A stretch of DNA of 40,844 nt, from contig CAKKPG010000058.1 in NCBI GenBank assembly GCA_919901555.1, positions 1 to 40,844 on the forward strand, written 5' to 3'. The DNA is from Nitrospiria bacterium (GTDB taxonomy: Bacteria > Nitrospirota > UBA9217). This document shows positions 15,068-23,918 of this stretch, piece by piece; positions within the stretch are counted from its first letter, which is position 1; each line of letters opens with the position of its first letter. The notes under the pieces are model-generated. The model was not told where the DNA came from, searched no databases, and worked only from the letters and a program-made list of their open reading frames with translations. The position numbers and the translations under genes are program-made.

Positions 15068-17704
15068 TCATCTTCCGGTTTTTCCCGCCTTCTCCAATGC
15101 TTCACGAAGCTTCGCCAGGGAGTAGGGCTTCTGGATGAATCCCGCGAGCCCCTGGCCGGACAATCGCTGGAGGGAATCCTGCTCGTCGTATCCGCTGCAA
15201 AGAATGACCTTCACTCCGGGCCTGATACGGACCAGTTCCTGGAATGCGGTCATCCCGTCCATGTTCGGCATGGAAAGGTCGAGGATGACGAGGTCGATAT
15301 GGTCGGCATGTTTCGCGAAGAGGTCCACAGCGTCCCTGCCGTCCACCGCGGTCAGCACCCGCATGCCGAGGGCCACCACCATCTCTTTGCAGACATTGCG
15401 CACGATCTCTTCGTCATCCACCACCAGGACCGTGCCGCTCATCGCGGAGGCCGCAGCCTCACTTTCGCGCGCGTCGACAGGACCCTCGCTCACCGCCTGC
15501 GCTCCCTGCAAAGCAGGAAAGAGTATGCGGATCGTGGTGCCCCTGTTGATGGCGCTGTCGACCATGATGGCTCCCCGGTGTCCGCGCACGATGCCCAGGA
15601 TCGCGGACATGCCGAGCCCACGGCCCATGGCCTTGGTCGTGAAAAAGGGATCGAAGAGTCGCTGCAGCGTCTCCTCATCCATCCCGCACCCGTTATCGGA
15701 CGCTTCCAGAAAGACGAACCTGCCGGCACCGGGCACATCGTCGACCCGGCTTTGTTTCAGGCACTGCGCGTCGCATTCCTGCACGCCGGTGGCGAGAGTG
15801 ATCATGCCGGCCTCTTCTCCGATGGCTTCCGAGGCGTTGGTGATGAGGTTCATGATCACCTGCTGCACCTGGCCGGCGTCCGCCTCGATGGCAGGCAGCG
15901 GGCGGCCCAGGCGGAGATCCAGCTTCTTGGTCCTGGGAACGCTCGCCCGGAACAGATGGGCGTTCTCCTCCACCAGCTCGCTCAGGTCCAGGGCCTTGAC
16001 GACGAACCTGCCCTTGCCCGAGTAGGCCAGCATCTGGCGCGTCAGGTCGGTAGCACGGCGTGCTGCGTGGGCGGACTGCTCGATATTCACGCGGGCAGGA
16101 GAGACCGGGGAGAGGTTCCGGAGCGCCAGATCGAGATTCCCCAGGACCGCCAACAGCAAGTTGTTGAAATCGTGGGCAATGCCTCCGGCCAGGATGCCCA
16201 GGCTTTCGAGCTTCTGGGCGTGGAGCAGCCGCCGCTCCAGCTCCAGGCGCTCCTGCTCCGACTTTTTACGCTCGACTATGTGCTGCTCCAGATCAGCGGC
16301 ATACTTTTGACCGGATTTGTACAGCCGGGCATTCTCGACCGCGAGCGCCGCCAGGTTTGCCAGGGTCTTGCACAGATCGATCTCTGTCTCTGAGATCGTT
16401 CGCGGCTCGGTGATGGAACCCACGATGAGCGTTCCCACTGGTTTTACTCCGGCTATGAGCGGAAGAAAGAGCATGGTGCGCAAACCCCTTTGTTCGGTAA
16501 CAGCGCGCTCTGCTGGAGTGAGATCTGCCGTCACCATGTCGGGGACGAAGACGGGCCTTCCGGACGTGATGGCTTCGCGGATGTGCGGGTGGTCTGCAAG
16601 CGGCGCATTGCGAAGCTCCTCAGGGAAGTGCGTCGGCAGCGGGGGCGCGGTCGCCCCCAGGCGCAGCATATTTCCCTCGAGGAGATAGACGGCCGCCGTG
16701 CCCATTCCGAACAGTTGCACGACGCCGTCGGTCGTCGCCTGGAGCACGTTTTCCAGATTCAGCGTTGCGGCAAGTCCTTTGCTGACCTCAAGAAGTGTGG
16801 CAAGACCCATGGTACGTTGGCGAAGGTCCTCCTCGGCTTTCTTGCGCTCGGTGACGTCCAGGACCGATGACTGGTAGCCGATCATATTGCCTTTTTCGTC
16901 CTTGAGGACCGTGGCAAGACCGAAAGCAGTAAAGGTTGATCCATCCTTCTTCCTGGCTGTAAAGTTGCCTTCCCACTTCCCGGTATTGTTTAACGCATCG
17001 ATGATGGCCGCGGCTTCGTCCGCGTTTTGCAGGAACTCGGGTATTTTCTTTCCGATGACTTCACCTTTGCTGGAATACCCCCAGACCGCGAGGAAAGCCT
17101 GGTTGGCCTGAGTGATGATGCCGTTAGTGTCCGCAATGCTGTTGGCGGCGATGGATATATCGAATACATAATTCTTGAGAGAGATCGCCTCCTCGGCCTT
17201 CCTGCGGTCGGTGATGTCGGTGAACGTGGCATACACCTGATAGGGCGTCGTCTCCCCCGGCAGGAACTCCGGCACCGCGTCGACCAGGATCCAGCGGTAC
17301 TCGTTGCGGACGGGATGGAACACACCCATGATGGTGTCATGAACCGGCTTGCCGGTCCGCAATGCCTCCATGGCGGGATGCCGGTCTCCGGGAAAGTCGG
17401 ACCCGTCTTCGTGTATGGCGCGCCAGCGGGGGTCCATGGACGTGCGGCCCTGCATTTGATCTATCGAAACTCCCAGGATGCGCTCCGCCGCGGGGTTGGC
17501 GGATAGGATACGGCCGTCGGTCGAATGATAAACCACCCCCTGGACCATGGTCTCGAACAGCGTGCGATAGCGGTGCCCGCTTTCCCGCAGAGCATCCCCG
17601 GCCCGCGCGTTGCCGGAGTCGCGGGACTGCAGCTCCGCGACCTGTCTGTGCAGGCGCTCCAGTTCCGTGTTCATATCAGCAATCGTCCTGTCTCGATCAT
17701 TCAT
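15068..17704 (-). CDS. soluble hybrid histidine kinase (PAS-PAS-GAF-HisKA-HATPase-REC)
   Basis: I use the ATG at 17704 (878 residues); a TTG at 17740 would add 12 residues, and neither has a strong ribosome site. There is no membrane segment, so this is a cytoplasmic sensor. A short coiled coil (about 5-30) leads into PAS 1 (about 45-165) and PAS 2 (about 170-290), each closed by a (F)TDITDRRKAEE or LDVTERKKAEE linker. A GAF domain follows (about 310-470). HisKA has His511 in GGIAHDFNNLL. The ATPase has NLITNASEAI, DNGCGM and a shortened GRGLGMSAILG box. The receiver carries Asp809 in LVILDLSMP and the Lys of FIQKPYS. No response regulator or input gene is adjacent. The upstream region holds only a decayed gene. 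Confidence 0.92.
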   Translation of the reverse strand: MNDRDRTIADMNTELERLHRQVAELQSRDSGNARAGDALRESGHRYRTLFETMVQGVVYHSTDGRILSANPAAERILGVSIDQMQGRTSMDPRWRAIHEDGSDFPGDRHPAMEALRTGKPVHDTIMGVFHPVRNEYRWILVDAVPEFLPGETTPYQVYATFTDITDRRKAEEAISLKNYVFDISIAANSIADTNGIITQANQAFLAVWGYSSKGEVIGKKIPEFLQNADEAAAIIDALNNTGKWEGNFTARKKDGSTFTAFGLATVLKDEKGNMIGYQSSVLDVTERKKAEEDLRQRTMGLATLLEVSKGLAATLNLENVLQATTDGVVQLFGMGTAAVYLLEGNMLRLGATAPPLPTHFPEELRNAPLADHPHIREAITSGRPVFVPDMVTADLTPAERAVTEQRGLRTMLFLPLIAGVKPVGTLIVGSITEPRTISETEIDLCKTLANLAALAVENARLYKSGQKYAADLEQHIVERKKSEQERLELERRLLHAQKLESLGILAGGIAHDFNNLLLAVLGNLDLALRNLSPVSPARVNIEQSAHAARRATDLTRQMLAYSGKGRFVVKALDLSELVEENAHLFRASVPRTKKLDLRLGRPLPAIEADAGQVQQVIMNLITNASEAIGEEAGMITLATGVQECDAQCLKQSRVDDVPGAGRFVFLEASDNGCGMDEETLQRLFDPFFTTKAMGRGLGMSAILGIVRGHRGAIMVDSAINRGTTIRILFPALQGAQAVSEGPVDARESEAAASAMSGTVLVVDDEEIVRNVCKEMVVALGMRVLTAVDGRDAVDLFAKHADHIDLVILDLSMPNMDGMTAFQELVRIRPGVKVILCSGYDEQDSLQRLSGQGLAGFIQKPYSLAKLREALEKAGKTGR

Positions 17705-17820
17705 AACGCCTGACTCACTGTCTGCCTGTCGTGGTGACAACCGGTCGTCGGGGAACAGGGGGATGTGTCACCCCTATTGTTGATTATATCAGATCAAGTG
17801 AGACCAATGAGAACTTGCGG

Positions 17821-18107
17821 TTATCCTGCGGGTCCTGGAAGAATTTCCCGCAAACGGCAGTCCGGCTTCGTAAGGATCATCTGCCCGTCGCCGCTGATAA
17901 TGACGATCACCGGGACGGAGATGACGACGATCAGGAGCCCACGCGAGGTCATGTCGTCGGTCAGGACAAGCGCCGTTCCTGCCGCAGCAATGACCCCCAG
18001 CCCCAGGCAATATCGGCGGCATAATTTCTCCTGAGCCAAAGAGAGATCAGGAGCCAGGGTAACAGGTAGGCCGGAACAGCGCATGCGGGAAGAACAAAGA
18101 TGCTCAT
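17821..18107 (-). pseudogene. frameshifted, truncated DUF1295 (steroid reductase-like) membrane protein gene
   Basis: From an ATG at 18107 one minus frame gives MSIFVLPA, then YLLPWLLISLWLRRNYAADIAWGWG. This is the recognisable opening of DUF1295 proteins, which carry an RRNxxxDIAWG box after their first helix. At a run of five G residues the reading passes into another frame, which continues GVIAAAGTALVLTDDMTSRGLLIVVIS as the next helices and then stops near 17821. DUF1295 proteins are about 260 residues, so roughly two thirds is missing as well. The gene is dead unless the frameshift is a sequencing artefact, and even then it is truncated. Confidence 0.5.
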
Positions 18108-18120
18108 TGCTCACATCCAT

Positions 18121-18700
18121 TCCTCAAGGGCGAAGGAGGGAGATTTGCTTCCTGTAGTAAATTATAGCGCGAAATACTTCCCGCAGAGACCCTGCCGGTC
18201 CTGGGCTTTCACATTCATGCGATACGCGCAGCTTATCTTCGCGATAATGGAATGATTATGATAGCCGGAAGGAACAGCGCCTGCTGCATGATCGCAGCGA
18301 ACCGCGTCAATATCTCTGGTGATATATTGATCATCGGACCTTTGACGTAATGGGTGTATTCATTCCATGTGCGGTGTTGACCGATATTCGAGCATAAATA
18401 TATCAATGACTCATGTCAATTCCGTTTTACAAGAAGGCTGATTTCTGCTACACTCCTGATTGTCGCTTAATTACATGGTTATGCTTGGAAAAAGAGGCGA
18501 TTAAATGGCAGTCAAATGAACACATTTACAATTGATCTATGGTGTGGCTGGCGCGCGGGAAAAATTTGAGGAACATTTATAACTGGCGGGTCGAGAGGGG
18601 CGAGAAAACCATCGGATCAAACGGACGCGAATGCTCTGCTCATCCGGCGCGCTGACGCTGCACTCTGGCCGCAGAGTCTGGAGTGAGAAATCTCATATTC
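18121..18700. other. gene-free stretch upstream of the alpha/beta hydrolase
   Basis: There is no supportable gene in these 580 bases and base composition drops toward AT in the middle. ACTCTG-GCCG-CAGAGT near 18662-18677 is a small hairpin shortly before the hydrolase ribosome site. The region follows a decayed gene and may itself be decayed sequence. Confidence 0.45.
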
Positions 18701-18710
18701 AGGAGGGGAA

Positions 18711-19586
18711 ATGCAGCCAGGCACCGATTTTAAAATGGCCGCCGTGCAGGCCAATGGGCTGAATTTCAGCTTCATTGAGATGGGCCAGGGACCCCTTATC
18801 CTCGCTCTCCACGGGTTTCCCGATCTTCCACGAACCTTTCGCTGTCAAATGGCCTTCCTGGCAGCAGCGGGTTATCGCGTTGTCGCTCCCTTTATGCGCG
18901 GATACTTTCCGACGGATGCTCCTCCTGACGGCCCCTATGAGTCGGCCGCCCTGGTTCAGGATGTATTGGCATTGATCGATGCGCTCTCGCAAAAGCCGGT
19001 TATTCTGCTGGGGCACGATTGGGGCGCACAAGCGGCGTATGGAGCCGCAATTATGGCTCCTCACAAGATATCGAAACTGATTACCATGGCCGTACCTCCC
19101 GGATTGTCCGGATCTTTCATCACCAATCCTAATCAGCAGCGCCGTTCCTGGTACATGTACTTTTTCCAAATGCCTTTTGCTGAAAAAGCGGTTGCCTGGG
19201 ATGATTTTGCTTTTCTGGAAAGGTTGTGGCAGGACTGGTCTCCGGGCTGGCAGTATCCGGCTGAAGAAATGGCCGCGCTCAAAGCCGCATTCCAAAAGCC
19301 GGGAGTGTTGCAAGCGGCGCTGAACTACTACCGGCACTCGCTCAACCCGGCAAACCATAGACCGGGACTCTCTTACATCCGTGAACATTTGGGCGACCCG
19401 ATCTCCGTGCCCGCGCTTTACATCCACGGCGCGCAAGACGGTTGTATTGGGGTTGAAACCACCAAAGGGATGGAGACGGCTTTTTCTAAAAAGGTAGAGA
19501 AGAAGATTTTGGGCGGCGGGCATTTTGTGCACCAGGAAAAGCCTGAAGAGGTAAATCGTTTTATAGGGGCTTTTCTGAAGGAATAG
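18711..19586 (+). CDS. alpha/beta hydrolase, epoxide hydrolase-like
   Basis: This 291-residue soluble hydrolase has a ribosome site AGGAGGGGAA directly before the ATG. The oxyanion-hole segment LHGFPDLPRTF is near residue 35. The nucleophile elbow GHDWGAQ places an aspartate, Asp103, in the nucleophile position rather than serine, as in epoxide hydrolases and haloalkane dehalogenases. The acid residue lies in YIHGAQDGCIG and the catalytic histidine in GGGHFVHQEKPEEV near the C-terminus. The Tyr/Trp-rich cap (RRSWYMYFFQMPF) resembles soluble epoxide hydrolases. The substrate is unknown. Its 3' end abuts the truncated GNAT gene on the other strand, suggesting it arrived by an event that removed the rest of that gene. 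Confidence 0.87.
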   Translation: MQPGTDFKMAAVQANGLNFSFIEMGQGPLILALHGFPDLPRTFRCQMAFLAAAGYRVVAPFMRGYFPTDAPPDGPYESAALVQDVLALIDALSQKPVILLGHDWGAQAAYGAAIMAPHKISKLITMAVPPGLSGSFITNPNQQRRSWYMYFFQMPFAEKAVAWDDFAFLERLWQDWSPGWQYPAEEMAALKAAFQKPGVLQAALNYYRHSLNPANHRPGLSYIREHLGDPISVPALYIHGAQDGCIGVETTKGMETAFSKKVEKKILGGGHFVHQEKPEEVNRFIGAFLKE

Positions 19587-19614
19587 ATCGAGCTCGTCCA
19601 GGGCTTGCGATACG

Positions 19615-19768
19615 CCGCGCCCGCGTCCATCTCATGCCGGAGATGTTCTCTCGACAGGTACGGCTCATGCCGGCAATCGGCGGGAATAACACCCCTGTAT
19701 GCCTGCGCAGCGTCGTTGATGATCGTGAAGATGGCATCAAAGTCTTGTGCCGTGCATTCACGGATCAT
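19615..19768 (-). pseudogene. 5' fragment of a GNAT N-acetyltransferase gene
   Basis: The first 50 or so codons from the ATG at 19768 read as the start of a GNAT acetyltransferase: MIRECTAQDFDAIFTIINDAA, then YRGVIPAD and EPYLSREHLRHEMDAGA. Similarity ends there; the frame then runs antisense into the end of the alpha/beta hydrolase. The acetyl-CoA-binding part is missing, so it cannot work. The junction near 19610 marks a deletion or insertion breakpoint. Confidence 0.65.
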
Positions 19769-19932
19769 GATCTTTACACGGGCTGGAATTCACGTTTTTG
19801 CGCGATGTCGCAAAGAGCGCGAGGAAATCCTTTGGCGTCACGCTTGAGAATAAAAACTTCGCGGGCTTGACGCTTTAGCGGTTAACAGATTTTGGTTCTA
19901 TCCTTCTCCGGCGGCGTCGGTGCTGGTCCAGG

Positions 19933-20493
19933 TCAGGACTTCCACCGCTCGTAAAAGCAGATATCCTGAAGCGGTTTCCTCTGCGGTCCCTCTTTCTTTT
20001 CCTCGGCCGGATATCCAAGGGGAAAAAGGCCCACGATCCGAATGGCCGCCGGGATGTCCAGGAGACTCTTGAGCTTCTCTTCTTCATAGACCCCGACGAA
20101 CACGCTCCCCAGGCCCTGGGCGCGTGCCGCAAGCATCAGGTTCTGCGCCGCAATGCCCGCGTCCGTGAGATAGTAGCTCTGGCCCCAGAGCACGCCGGAC
20201 TGGGCAGGGTCCGCGCACAGCACGATCACCACCGGCGCCTCGGCAAGGGCTTTCATCGAGGGGTTCGTCTTATAGCCTTTGGGCGCGAAGAAGGACTCGA
20301 CAAACGAGAATTCGCTGATCTTCTCCTTCGTTTCCTTCTTCTTCGCCACCACCATGCGCCAGCACTGCATGTTCGCCCACGACGGCGCCATGCGCACCGC
20401 TTCGAGCACGGATCGGAGCTTTTCCTCTTCAACCGGCTTATCCTGATACTTTCTGATGCTCCTTCTTGTTTTGATAGCTTCAAAAAGTTCCAT
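19933..20493 (-). CDS. nitroreductase family FMN-dependent oxidoreductase
   Basis: This 186-residue flavoprotein of the nitroreductase family opens with [20 protein letters not shown], where the RxSIRxY segment binds FMN phosphate. It continues with [16 protein letters not shown] near residue 35, a [26 protein letters not shown] helix in the middle and a [14 protein letters not shown] segment near the end. Members reduce nitroaromatics, quinones or flavins with NAD(P)H; the substrate here is unknown. It lies just downstream of the site-2 protease gene (21-base gap) in the same direction, so the two are probably co-transcribed. Confidence 0.9.
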   Translation of the reverse strand: MELFEAIKTRRSIRKYQDKPVEEEKLRSVLEAVRMAPSWANMQCWRMVVAKKKETKEKISEFSFVESFFAPKGYKTNPSMKALAEAPVVIVLCADPAQSGVLWGQSYYLTDAGIAAQNLMLAARAQGLGSVFVGVYEEEKLKSLLDIPAAIRIVGLFPLGYPAEEKKEGPQRKPLQDICFYERWKS

Positions 20494-20514
20494 GGGCGTC
20501 TCCCCTTCTCACTT

Positions 20515-21267
20515 TTACGCAAACATTCCTGCGATGTCTTTGTACGTTACCAGGACAGTCAGAATGAAGAATAACCCCATCCCGACCAGGTTGACGACCT
20601 GATAGGTCCTGAGGCTCAACGGCTTTCTCTTGATGGCTTCGATAAGAAGCATGAACAACTGGCCGCCGTCCAGCGCGGGAAACGGGATAAGATTCATGAT
20701 CCCGAGGCTGAGGCTCAGCATCCCGGTGAAGTACACCAGATTCAAAATCCCCTTTGCCGCGGCCTTGCCCGCGATTGCCGCGATCCCCACGGGGCCGGCC
20801 AGGCCCTCCAGTGAACCATGGCCTGAAAAGGCACTGACGATGAATCCGACGGTTCCGGAAATAACCGACCAGACGGTCTTCGCGCTTGCGGCAATTGCAT
20901 CGGGCGCGGGCATATGCTTCCCCATCGCAAATACCACAATAAAGGTCAGAAACGCAAAAGCGATATTGAAGAATGATCCGGCGGACATGATCAGCGCCCG
21001 GCGACCAATGGACGCCCCAAACAGGTCCGCTGCCTCGTCATCGCCGTCTTTTGAAAAGCTCACGAACCCGCCGAGCGGCAGCAGGCGCAGGGTGAATTCC
21101 GTCTCCCGATGCCGGAAGAGCGTGACTATCCTCGGGCTGAACGGGAACCCGATGGAAAATTCATACACCTTCACCCCGGCGCGCCGGGCCGCGAGGAAGT
21201 GGCCAAGCTCGTGCACGAGAACGACTACCGTAAAGACTGCGATGAATGCCGCAATTGACATCAACAT
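20515..21267 (-). CDS. site-2 protease family membrane zinc protease without PDZ domain
   Basis: This 250-residue M50-family intramembrane protease has the zinc site HELGH in VVLVHELGHFLAARRAG (residues 18-22), followed by VKVYEFSIGFP as in RseP. The third ligand is in NLIPFPALDGG near residue 200. An LPLGGFVSF box follows the first helix as in RseP. RseP has about 450 residues with two PDZ domains between helices; here only a short loop (GKHMPAPDAIAAS) replaces them, so substrate gating by PDZ is absent. The likely role is cleavage of a membrane anti-sigma factor or signal peptide remnant, but no such gene is nearby. GAGGAGG lies 7 bases before the ATG. Confidence 0.88.
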   Translation of the reverse strand: MLMSIAAFIAVFTVVVLVHELGHFLAARRAGVKVYEFSIGFPFSPRIVTLFRHRETEFTLRLLPLGGFVSFSKDGDDEAADLFGASIGRRALIMSAGSFFNIAFAFLTFIVVFAMGKHMPAPDAIAASAKTVWSVISGTVGFIVSAFSGHGSLEGLAGPVGIAAIAGKAAAKGILNLVYFTGMLSLSLGIMNLIPFPALDGGQLFMLLIEAIKRKPLSLRTYQVVNLVGMGLFFILTVLVTYKDIAGMFA

Positions 21268-21292
21268 GCAGTGCCTCCTCGTGACAACAAAA

Positions 21293-21649
21293 TTAATATT
21301 TTATACCCAGTGCAGCTGCTGCTTTATCCAGCCTCTTGTCCAGGGTCCAGAGAGGAACGCGTGTCAATACGGCTGATGCGAGCAGATGGATATCAACATA
21401 TCCCAATCCTTTTCCCATCAGCCGATTTGTCTCGATAAACCGCATTACTTCTTCATGATCGGCAAGTTGAGCTGAGGGGAGGGTATCGAGCAGGGAAAGA
21501 ATATGAGACCTGTTCTTAAGATTCCCACAAGCGAGTTCGCCGATTATGAACGGATGGCAGATGACCTGACCGTCATTCAGCGCTGCTTCAAGACCAACAG
21601 TTCCGCTCCTCAAGTGCTCGACCCAAACCGAGGTGTCAACGAGCAGCAT
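21293..21649 (-). CDS. vapC: VapC-type PIN-domain toxin ribonuclease
   Basis: This 118-residue PIN-domain protein has acidic metal-binding residues in LVDTSVWVEHL (Asp5), IIGELACG (Glu near 38), the GYVDIHLLASA segment (Asp near 85) and TLDKRLDKAA (Asp near 104). That is the complete active site. It starts one base after the stop of the upstream antitoxin gene, the usual vapBC order. VapC toxins cut tRNA or rRNA when free of antitoxin. The length and intact site suggest a functional toxin. Confidence 0.9.
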   Translation of the reverse strand: MLLVDTSVWVEHLRSGTVGLEAALNDGQVICHPFIIGELACGNLKNRSHILSLLDTLPSAQLADHEEVMRFIETNRLMGKGLGYVDIHLLASAVLTRVPLWTLDKRLDKAAAALGIKY

Positions 21650-21650
21650 C

Positions 21651-21848
21651 TTACTTACCCGCCGCTCGCCGCCGAGGTATCATCTTTAACCCTTTTTCGG
21701 TCCCGCCCAAACGGGCCAGCCGTCTTGCACTCTCTATCGCAATCAGCGATTCGAGGCCGCGTTTGACGAGTGACGTTTTTTCTTTAATTCCGGTCAGTTT
21801 CGCGGCCTTGTCGAGCAACTCGTCTTCAATATTTAATGTCGTCCGCAT
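21651..21848 (-). CDS. vapB: VapB-type antitoxin
   Basis: This 65-residue protein has an N-terminal ribbon-helix-helix start (MRTTLNIEDELLDKAAKLTG) and KTSLVKRGLESLIAIESARRLARLGG as its second helix and toxin-binding tail. It would bind and inactivate the adjacent PIN-domain toxin and repress the shared promoter. CAGGAGG lies 8 bases before the ATG, and a consensus TATAAT -10 box is at 21867-21872 on the minus strand, though its -35 is weak. Confidence 0.88.
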   Translation of the reverse strand: MRTTLNIEDELLDKAAKLTGIKEKTSLVKRGLESLIAIESARRLARLGGTEKGLKMIPRRRAAGK

Positions 21849-22049
21849 GCGTATGCCCTCCTGAATATTATATGTGCAGCATGGTATGTATCATAAATAT
21901 GCATCAAGACGATGCCGCTGTCAAGCGGTTTTTGAACATTTCAGAGTTTATCGCAATGACTCGCCCAGCGTGCGGATTCTTTTCAGCCGGCTTTCGGACT
22001 CCTTTCTGCATAGGACTCACTCGCTTAACTTGCAATTCCCTGTACTTGA

Positions 22050-22090
22050 TAGGTTCCTCTCCCTTGACGGGAGAGGTTAGGTGAGGTGAA
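22050..22090. repeat. dispersed palindromic repeat, copy 3
   Basis: CCTCTCCC (22055-22062), loop TTGAC, GGGAGAGG (22068-22075), followed by TTAGGTGAGGTGAA, is the same element as at 4072 and 30006. The surrounding gap 21849-22217 holds the vapBC promoter at its left end and otherwise nothing I can name. Confidence 0.65.
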
Positions 22091-22217
22091 GTGCGGGAAC
22101 GTCGGACGCGTCACCTCCTCTTGCTCCCCTCCCATCGCAGGGACGGCAGGAATTATTGACCAGATACACCGTCAGCTTGCTGCGGGGTGGTTCATTATAT
22201 TCAGTGCCGTTTGCCGG

Positions 22218-22727
22218 TCACTTCCGCTTAGACAGATGTTGGATGATTTCGTCTTGATGAAGGCGCACATACGGACAGCTTGGAGTTGCGCCGCATTTCC
22301 TGCATGCGATATCGTAGGCTGAATTTAGCGTACGGCATGTGGGACATGAATAATGTTCGATCATCTCCGTATACCATTTTTCATATCCGGTTTCCCTGAT
22401 GCGTTCCTGCGATTTCCACAATTCGATTCGATGCGGCATCTCGGCCTGAAACGCTTTCAAGTCCTTACAAGGATACTCCGGGCACGCTCCACAAAAGTCC
22501 AGCCCTTTTGCCACGGCGCATTTTGCCATTTTACAGTTGCTCTCACAGTAATAGCATAGTTGTTCCGACCGGCAGCCGTTGCATCGTAATTCTTCAACCG
22601 GGCGCTGAACACGCTGCGCGATCACGTTAAGCCTTGCCCGATCTTCCTTCGTCCCGATAAATATGGAACACGCGGGACAAAACAACCCGCATACGGCGGC
22701 AAGTTTTTTATCAAACTCTTCGGACAT
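22218..22727 (-). CDS. DUF3795 cysteine-rich protein 1
   Basis: This 169-residue protein has 17 cysteines in clustered pairs: CGLFCPAC near residue 13, RCNGCRSEQLCYYCESNCKMAKCA near 48-71, FCGACPEYPC near 78, and a C-terminal zinc-ribbon-like YSCPTCR...CRKCG. The first part matches the DUF3795 family, small proteins probably binding zinc or iron-sulfur, of unknown role. The extra C-terminal ribbon is additional to the core domain. It is the last gene of the minus-strand run that begins with the hgc genes; about 77 bases separate it from the second DUF3795 gene. Confidence 0.85.
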   Translation of the reverse strand: MSEEFDKKLAAVCGLFCPACSIFIGTKEDRARLNVIAQRVQRPVEELRCNGCRSEQLCYYCESNCKMAKCAVAKGLDFCGACPEYPCKDLKAFQAEMPHRIELWKSQERIRETGYEKWYTEMIEHYSCPTCRTLNSAYDIACRKCGATPSCPYVRLHQDEIIQHLSKRK

Positions 22728-22804
22728 TTTTTCACCTCATCAGAAGGACTATCTTCATTGTTTTTTCTTGCGCGGTCAAATTCCGCCAATACTTTGGGCC
22801 GCTA

Positions 22805-23287
22805 TCAATGACACCTATCTCTGGCTGGTAAATCAGTGACGTCCCTGTATCTGGGCTGGTCCTTCGTTTCCTCGAAATACGCTTCGACACCTGCCTCTTT
22901 CATGCGTCGGTTCATTGCAAGCCATCGTTTGGAAAGGTCCGGGTCGAAGTTCGTTCTGTCACAGGGAAATTCGCCGCACTGAAAACAGAAATCCACGCCC
23001 TTTTGCTTATAGCACGTCGCGACCCCGCAGTTCGGATATTTGCAGTCGCCTTGCCGGCAGCCTTTGCAGTTTGCTCCGCTGAATTGATTCAGCAGTTCCT
23101 TGAAGCCGGGATAGTTCTTGAACACCGGCAGAAAGCCGGAAAATCTCTCCGCATAGAGGTCGAAGGACCCCAGCAGCCGCTTCAGCTCGGAAGCATGCTT
23201 TCTGATGTCGCCTTCACTATACGCCTGGCACTTGCCGCAGTTCAGGCCGCAGGGGGCGAGGGTCTTGAGGACATCCTCGTATCTCAT
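22805..23287 (-). CDS. DUF3795 cysteine-rich protein 2
   Basis: This 160-residue protein of the DUF3795 family shows APCGLNCGKCQAY near residue 12, then NCKGCRQGDCKYPNC near 73-87, CYKQKGVDFCFQCGEFPC near 92-109 and a basic helical tail. The cysteine spacing suggests two metal sites. Its start codon overlaps the stop of lspA (ATGA), so it is translationally coupled to the lipoprotein peptidase gene. It is only distantly similar to the neighbouring DUF3795 protein, so this is not a recent duplication. Confidence 0.85.
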   Translation of the reverse strand: MRYEDVLKTLAPCGLNCGKCQAYSEGDIRKHASELKRLLGSFDLYAERFSGFLPVFKNYPGFKELLNQFSGANCKGCRQGDCKYPNCGVATCYKQKGVDFCFQCGEFPCDRTNFDPDLSKRWLAMNRRMKEAGVEAYFEETKDQPRYRDVTDLPARDRCH

Positions 23288-23799
23288 AGGTTTCCTCCTC
23301 TATATGATATACGCGATTGTCTGGAACGGGAGCCGAAAAAAATGAGCAGCAATGCGCCAGCCGTAATCGCCACGTCCGCGATGTTGAAAATTCCGGTGCG
23401 CAAACTGCCGATGCCGATATTCATGAAATCTATTACTGCTCCATTGTGTAAGACTCGATCGATGAGATTTCCGACTCCTCCACCGATGATGAATGACAAC
23501 CCTATAACAATCGGCTGGCGTAGACCACGATGCATGAGAACGACAACGAGCATCCCGACGACTGCGATTCCCGTCAAGACGATCAGCAGCCAAAAACGGA
23601 TTTCGGCAGGCATCGTGGAGCCGAGGCTCATGAACGCGCCCTTGTTTTCCATGTATTGCAGACGAAACGTGTCGGCCAAATAGGAAATCGGCTGCGCTTG
23701 CGATAAATGATTTTTGGCAACGGCTTTGATTGCTTGATCGCATCCGACGCATGAGATCAGAATTATTCCGATTATTAATAGGCGCTTAAAGTATGTCAT
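23284..23799 (-). CDS. lspA: lipoprotein signal peptidase (signal peptidase II)
   Basis: This 171-residue membrane aspartyl protease has four hydrophobic segments. It cleaves the signal peptide of lipidated prolipoproteins at the conserved cysteine. Family boxes are present: GCDQAIKAVA near residue 19, a YMENKGAFMSLG box for the usual NxGAAF, and the catalytic aspartates in GGGVGNLIDRV and GIFNIADVAI. It is probably functional. It follows a small lipoprotein gene by about 120 bases and overlaps a DUF3795 gene. Because it sits in an accessory run, it may be a second copy beside a housekeeping lspA elsewhere; that cannot be told here. Confidence 0.92.
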   Translation of the reverse strand: MTYFKRLLIIGIILISCVGCDQAIKAVAKNHLSQAQPISYLADTFRLQYMENKGAFMSLGSTMPAEIRFWLLIVLTGIAVVGMLVVVLMHRGLRQPIVIGLSFIIGGGVGNLIDRVLHNGAVIDFMNIGIGSLRTGIFNIADVAITAGALLLIFFGSRSRQSRISYRGGNL

Positions 23800-23918
23800 T
23801 GTATTTATATCCTCTAAATGTCGTCACACCGCTGAAATGTGCGGAGCGCGGTATTATCCGCGCCTGCTGGAATGATTGCTGGGTCGCATGTTTGAACAGT
23901 TCGGGTCTGAGCCGGTAT

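Noticed and set aside
14930-16393. Long plus-strand open frame (487 codons) opposite the second hybrid kinase
   Set aside because: It is antisense to clear HisKA, HATPase and receiver motifs, has no family resemblance and is rich in His, Arg and Gly as expected of a GC-rich shadow.
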